DNA of 26,309 bases from the NCBI GenBank assembly GCA_041487355.1, contig JBGPND010000057.1:1-26309 (forward strand), read 5' to 3'. This stretch comes from JAMXLO01 sp041487355 (GTDB lineage: Bacteria; Pseudomonadota; Alphaproteobacteria; Acetobacterales; Acetobacteraceae). Below, in pieces: positions 23,175-26,309 of the stretch. The position numbers and the translations under genes are program-made. Within the stretch, counting starts at the first letter, position 1, and each line of letters opens with the position of its first letter. A model generated the notes under the pieces. That model was not told the origin of the DNA. It saw only the letters and a program-made list of their open reading frames with translations, and made no database searches.

Positions 23175-24179
23175 ATGCAGGCCGCCTATATCGCGCGACG
23201 CTTCGGGGTCTTCCTGCTGATCGTCTGGCTGGCTGCCTCGCTGAACTTCTTCCTGCCCAAGCTGTCGGGCCAGGACCCGGTGCGCACCAAGCTGCTGCAA
23301 TCGGCGCAGCTTGGCGGCTACGTGCATTCGGGCATCGAGGAGATGGTGAAGGAGTATGACAAGCGCTTCGGCCTCGACCAGCCGCTGTGGCGACAATACC
23401 TGACCTTTCTGCGCGACACGACACGACTCGACTTCAACTACTCGATCGCCAACTACCCCCGCACCGTGCGCGAGCTGATCGCCGAAGCGATCCCCTGGAC
23501 CGTCGGTCTGCTCGGCACCACCACGCTGCTGTCGTTCGGCATCGGCACGTTGCTGGGTGCGTTGCTCGCCTGGCCCGGTGCGCCGCACTGGATGCGCTAT
23601 CTGATGCCGCCGTTATGGGCGCTGCATGCGATCCCGTTCTTCCTGCTTGGCCTGATTCTGATGTACCTGCTGGCGTTCCAGGTGCCGTTGCTGCCGATCT
23701 TCGGCGGCTACAGCGCGGGCGCGATCCCATCGCTGTCGATCGGCTTCGTGCTGGACGTGATCGCGCACGCGTTGCTGCCGGCGATGTCCATCGTTCTGGT
23801 CGCCACCGGTGGCTGGGCACTGGGGATGCGCGGCATGATGGTGACGACGATGGGCGAGGATTACGTGACGTTCGCCGAAGCGAAGGGGTTGAAGAGCCCG
23901 ACCATCTTCCTGCGCTATTGCCTGCGCAACGCGATCCTGCCGCAGACGACGGCGCTGGCGCTGGCGCTAGGGCAGATCCTGTCGGGCGCGGTGCTGGTGG
24001 AGGTGATCTTCGGCTATCCGGGGATCGGCGCGCTGCTGTTCCAGGCGATCCGGGAGAACGACCACTTTCTGATTCAGGGCATCGTGTTCACCGTGATCGT
24101 GGCGCTGGGCCTGGCGACGTTCGTGCTGGACGTGGTTTATCCGTGGTTGGACCCGCGCATTTCCTATCGGCGGACGTAG
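23175..24179 (+). CDS. dppB: Peptide-type ABC importer inner-membrane permease (DppB-like)
   Basis: A 334-residue permease with the DppB layout: an N-terminal helix in YIARRFGVFLLIVWLAASLNFFLP, a long periplasmic segment including RFGLDQPLWRQYLTFL, then about five helices. The EAA coupling loop is YVTFAEAKGLKSPTIFLRYCLRNAILP-like, and a GYPGIGALLFQAI motif precedes the last helix; the end is YPWLDPRISYRR. It starts 3 bp after the binding-protein stop, so the two are cotranscribed. A DppC partner would normally follow at once, but here transcription meets a hairpin repeat and a convergent gene, so permease C must come from elsewhere, probably 7913-8752. Confidence 0.93.
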   Translation: MQAAYIARRFGVFLLIVWLAASLNFFLPKLSGQDPVRTKLLQSAQLGGYVHSGIEEMVKEYDKRFGLDQPLWRQYLTFLRDTTRLDFNYSIANYPRTVRELIAEAIPWTVGLLGTTTLLSFGIGTLLGALLAWPGAPHWMRYLMPPLWALHAIPFFLLGLILMYLLAFQVPLLPIFGGYSAGAIPSLSIGFVLDVIAHALLPAMSIVLVATGGWALGMRGMMVTTMGEDYVTFAEAKGLKSPTIFLRYCLRNAILPQTTALALALGQILSGAVLVEVIFGYPGIGALLFQAIRENDHFLIQGIVFTVIVALGLATFVLDVVYPWLDPRISYRRT

Positions 24180-24187
24180 CCAGCCGT

Positions 24188-24266
24188 GATGGGTATCGCT
24201 GCGCTCAACCCATCCTACATGCTACGGCGTCGGGCGTAGGATGGGTTGAGCGCAGCGATACCCATC
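24188..24266. repeat. Hairpin repeat, copy 2 (perfect 31-bp arms), between convergent genes
   Basis: Arms 24188-24218 and 24236-24266 are perfect reverse complements (starting GATGGGTATCGCTGCGCTC) around a 17-nt centre. It is the same family as 21243-21328, with substitutions matched in both arms. It fills the gap between the convergent dppB and cystathionine beta-lyase genes and reaches the latter's stop codon, so it can act as a two-way terminator. Confidence 0.85.
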
Positions 24267-25462
24267 TACCGGCCAAACTCCCGCATGACCTTCAGCCCCT
24301 GCTCCAGGTCGGCAATCAGGTCCACCACATCCTCCAGCCCGATATGCAGCCGGATCACCGGACCATCGAACTTCCCACTCCCCGCCGTGCGCGTGATGAA
24401 ACCAGTCGTCGGCAGGGCAAGACTTTCGAACCCGCCCCATGACGCGCCGATGCCGAACAGCTCCAGCGATTCAACAAGCGCATGCGTGCTCTCCGCGGAG
24501 AACTCCGGCTTGAACTCGACCCCGAACAGGCTGCATGCGCCGGTGAAATCGCGCTTCCAGATTGCGTGACCCGGCGCGCCAGGCAAGGCGGGATGCAGCA
24601 CCTGCTTCACCTCCGGCCGCCTGCTCAGCCAGTGCGCCACCTCGATCCCTGAGTCCATCTGCTGCGCCAGCCGCACGCCCATCGTGCGCATGCCGCGCAG
24701 CGTCAGCCAGCAATCATCCGGACTGGCATATTGGCCCAGCCCGCGCGATGTCGCGTGCAGCCGTTCCCAGTCCTCGGCGGAGTTCACCGTGATGCTGCCG
24801 ATCAGGACGTCGGAGTGCCCCGCGGGATATTTCGTCGCCGCCTGGATCGACACATCGACACCGTGTTTGAACGGCTGGAAGTGATGGATGCCCCAGGTGT
24901 TGTCCATCAGCACCTTCGCGCCGCGCGCATGCGCCGCGCGGGCGATCGCGGGAATATCCTGCACCTCGAAGGTGTGGCTGCCCGGACTCTCGGTATACAC
25001 AACCGTGGTGTTCGGCCGCATCAGATCGGCAATCCCCGCCTCGTCGATCACCGGATCGTAGAATGTCGTCGCCACGCCGAAGCGCTTCAGGAATCCCTCG
25101 GCGAAGTTGCGCGCCGGGCCATACACCGAATCAGGCATCAGGCAATGATCGCCCCCACTCAGGAACGCCAGCAGCGGTGTGGTCACCGCGGCCAATCCCG
25201 AACAGACGATGGCGCAGCGCGTGCCGCCTTCCACCTCGGCAATTACGTCCTCCAGGGCCCAATGGGTCTCGGAACCACCCAACCCATAGGTCAGCACACG
25301 CTCGCCGCGCCGCGCCGCCAGGGCACGCCGTTCCGCCACTGTCGGATACAGCACTGTCGAACCGCGCAGCAGCGGCGGGTTGACGAAGCCGTGCTTGTGC
25401 TTGCCGGCGCGCCCGGTGTGCGACAACTGCGTCCGGAAGCCTCGCTTCGAGGTATCAGTCAT
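24266..25462 (-). CDS. metC: Cystathionine beta-lyase
   Basis: A 398-residue PLP-dependent enzyme of the Cys/Met-metabolism (trans-sulfuration) family. It cleaves cystathionine to homocysteine, pyruvate and ammonia on the way to methionine; many members also desulfurate cysteine. Marks are VNPPLLRGSTVLYPT, LTYGLGGSETHWALED, the cofactor stretch CAIVCSGLAAVTTPLLAFL, TVVYTESPGSHTFEV, VLMDNTWG and the Schiff-base lysine in QAATKYPAGHSDVLIGS. The TYGLGG.. and SPGS.TFEVQD forms favour beta-lyase over gamma-synthase. Its ATG overlaps the stop of the sulfurtransferase gene by one base (TAATG), so the two are translationally coupled. The in-frame extension to 25504 lies inside the upstream gene and was left out. 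Confidence 0.92.
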   Translation of the reverse strand: MTDTSKRGFRTQLSHTGRAGKHKHGFVNPPLLRGSTVLYPTVAERRALAARRGERVLTYGLGGSETHWALEDVIAEVEGGTRCAIVCSGLAAVTTPLLAFLSGGDHCLMPDSVYGPARNFAEGFLKRFGVATTFYDPVIDEAGIADLMRPNTTVVYTESPGSHTFEVQDIPAIARAAHARGAKVLMDNTWGIHHFQPFKHGVDVSIQAATKYPAGHSDVLIGSITVNSAEDWERLHATSRGLGQYASPDDCWLTLRGMRTMGVRLAQQMDSGIEVAHWLSRRPEVKQVLHPALPGAPGHAIWKRDFTGACSLFGVEFKPEFSAESTHALVESLELFGIGASWGGFESLALPTTGFITRTAGSGKFDGPVIRLHIGLEDVVDLIADLEQGLKVMREFGR

Positions 25463-26304
25463 TACTGCTTCGTCTCCACCGGTGTGTCGGAGCGGCCGCC
25501 CCATTCTGTCCAGGAGCCATCGTAGACCGCGCCCTCCGGCAGCCCGGCGAGGCGCAGACCAAGCGTCAATATGCAGGCCGTCACGCCAGACCCGCAGCTC
25601 GTCACCACCAGGCGCGATCCGTCCACACCCGCCTGCGCCAGGCGTGCACGCACCGCATCGGGTGAACGGAATGTGCCATCGGCGTTCAGCAGATCGGTGT
25701 AGGGCAGGCTCGCGGAACCTGGAATATGCCCGCTGCGCATCCCTACCCGCGGCTCCGGCACCTCACCGGTGAAACGTCCCGCGGCACGCGCATCCAGCAC
25801 CAGTTCCGCCTGCGCCGCCACATTGCCCAGCACATCGCCGATGCCGCGCAGCCGTCCCGCGCGATAGTCGGGCCTGAACGCAACAGGCTTCGCCGGCGGC
25901 GGCTCACCGCCTTCCATCTTGCGCCCCTCGCGAATCCATTTCGGCAACCCGCCATCGAGCACAGCGGCCTGCTCATGGCCGAACAACCCCATGAGCCACC
26001 AGCCGCGCGCCGCCGATGCGAGCCCCTTCTGGTCATAGAACACCACGCGTGTCGCATTGCCGACACCCATCCCGCCGAGCAGTTTCGCGAAGCGTCCTGG
26101 CGTCGGCACCATGTGCGGCAGGTCGGTGTCGGTATCCGCCACCTCGTCGATGTCGAAATACCGCGCACCCGGAATGTGCGCGCGCAGGAATTCGGCGCGT
26201 CCGTCCTTGTTCTCGTTCGGCAGGTACTTGGTTGCGTCGAACGCAACGAGGTCCGGCTTGCCCAGCTCCCCGGCAAGCCAATCCGTTGTTACCAGCGGTC
26301 CCAT
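25462..26304 (-). CDS. sseA: 3-mercaptopyruvate sulfurtransferase (two rhodanese domains)
   Basis: A 280-residue tandem-rhodanese protein. The inactive N-terminal domain (about 1-135) includes FDATKYLPNENKDGRAEF, HIPGARYFDIDEVAD and MGVGNATRVVFYD. The C-terminal domain carries the active loop CGSGVTAC, whose Gly-Ser-Gly-Val-Thr composition marks mercaptopyruvate sulfurtransferases rather than thiosulfate rhodaneses. It moves sulfur from 3-mercaptopyruvate to thiols or cyanide in cysteine catabolism. The start ATG at 26304 fits the family's N-terminus; the ribosome site lies beyond the window edge. Coupling to metC (one-base overlap) makes a small organosulfur unit that could release pyruvate and mobilise sulfur from cysteine. 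Confidence 0.93.
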   Translation of the reverse strand: MGPLVTTDWLAGELGKPDLVAFDATKYLPNENKDGRAEFLRAHIPGARYFDIDEVADTDTDLPHMVPTPGRFAKLLGGMGVGNATRVVFYDQKGLASAARGWWLMGLFGHEQAAVLDGGLPKWIREGRKMEGGEPPPAKPVAFRPDYRAGRLRGIGDVLGNVAAQAELVLDARAAGRFTGEVPEPRVGMRSGHIPGSASLPYTDLLNADGTFRSPDAVRARLAQAGVDGSRLVVTSCGSGVTACILTLGLRLAGLPEGAVYDGSWTEWGGRSDTPVETKQ

Positions 26305-26309
26305 CGTTC

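Noticed and set aside
21243..24266. The hairpin repeats as a CRISPR array or as insertion-sequence ends
   Set aside because: Only two copies 2.9 kb apart, each a self-palindrome, with no spacers and no transposase between them.
1..26309. tRNA, rRNA or riboswitch genes
   Set aside because: Intergenic regions are short and I saw no cloverleaf, rRNA core sequence or recognisable aptamer.

Overview
This is a GC-rich window with dense, often overlapping genes. The gene families (class II DAHP synthase, ELM1-like protein, PuuE-type allantoinase, Tat-exported peptide-binding proteins) and the palindromic intergenic repeats suggest an alphaproteobacterium, perhaps near Acetobacteraceae/Rhodospirillales. 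That placement is inference; no rRNA or tRNA is visible.

Layout. 1-2760 (minus): the edge of a Tat-exported protein, then class II DAHP synthase followed by a nicotinate phosphoribosyltransferase. 2822-3447: a YefM/ParE-type toxin-antitoxin pair. 3510-5579: a bifunctional enoyl-CoA hydratase/3-hydroxyacyl-CoA dehydrogenase. 5694-8752 (minus): permease C and ATPases D and F of a peptide-type ABC importer, with repeat elements between D and F. 8858-10048: an acyl-CoA dehydrogenase-fold protein that lacks the usual catalytic glutamates and carries the Arg/Gln signature I associate with 3-sulfinopropionyl-CoA desulfinase.

10323-15027 looks like accessory DNA. It holds a truncated tyrosine-recombinase N-terminus, a polytopic membrane protein divergent from an exported beta-propeller protein, a 1-Cys peroxiredoxin wrecked by one nonsense codon and three frameshifts, and a glutaredoxin-DinB fusion gene. 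The only lesion in that last gene is a TGA exactly at the first cysteine of the redox motif (TGA-T-S-C). It is either a selenoprotein candidate or a fresh pseudogene.

15034-21195 is an envelope-flavoured divergent cluster: deacetylase/allantoinase-like protein, GT9 glycosyltransferase and MFS exporter on minus, ELM1-like protein and a large protein of unknown function on plus. 21408-24179 (plus) carries the binding protein and permease B of a peptide-type importer, bracketed by two copies of a 31-bp-arm hairpin repeat. Inverting roughly 8.8-24.2 kb would place A-B directly upstream of C-D-F, so a single five-gene operon may have been split. The window ends with overlapping cystathionine beta-lyase and 3-mercaptopyruvate sulfurtransferase genes (minus), an organosulfur pair.
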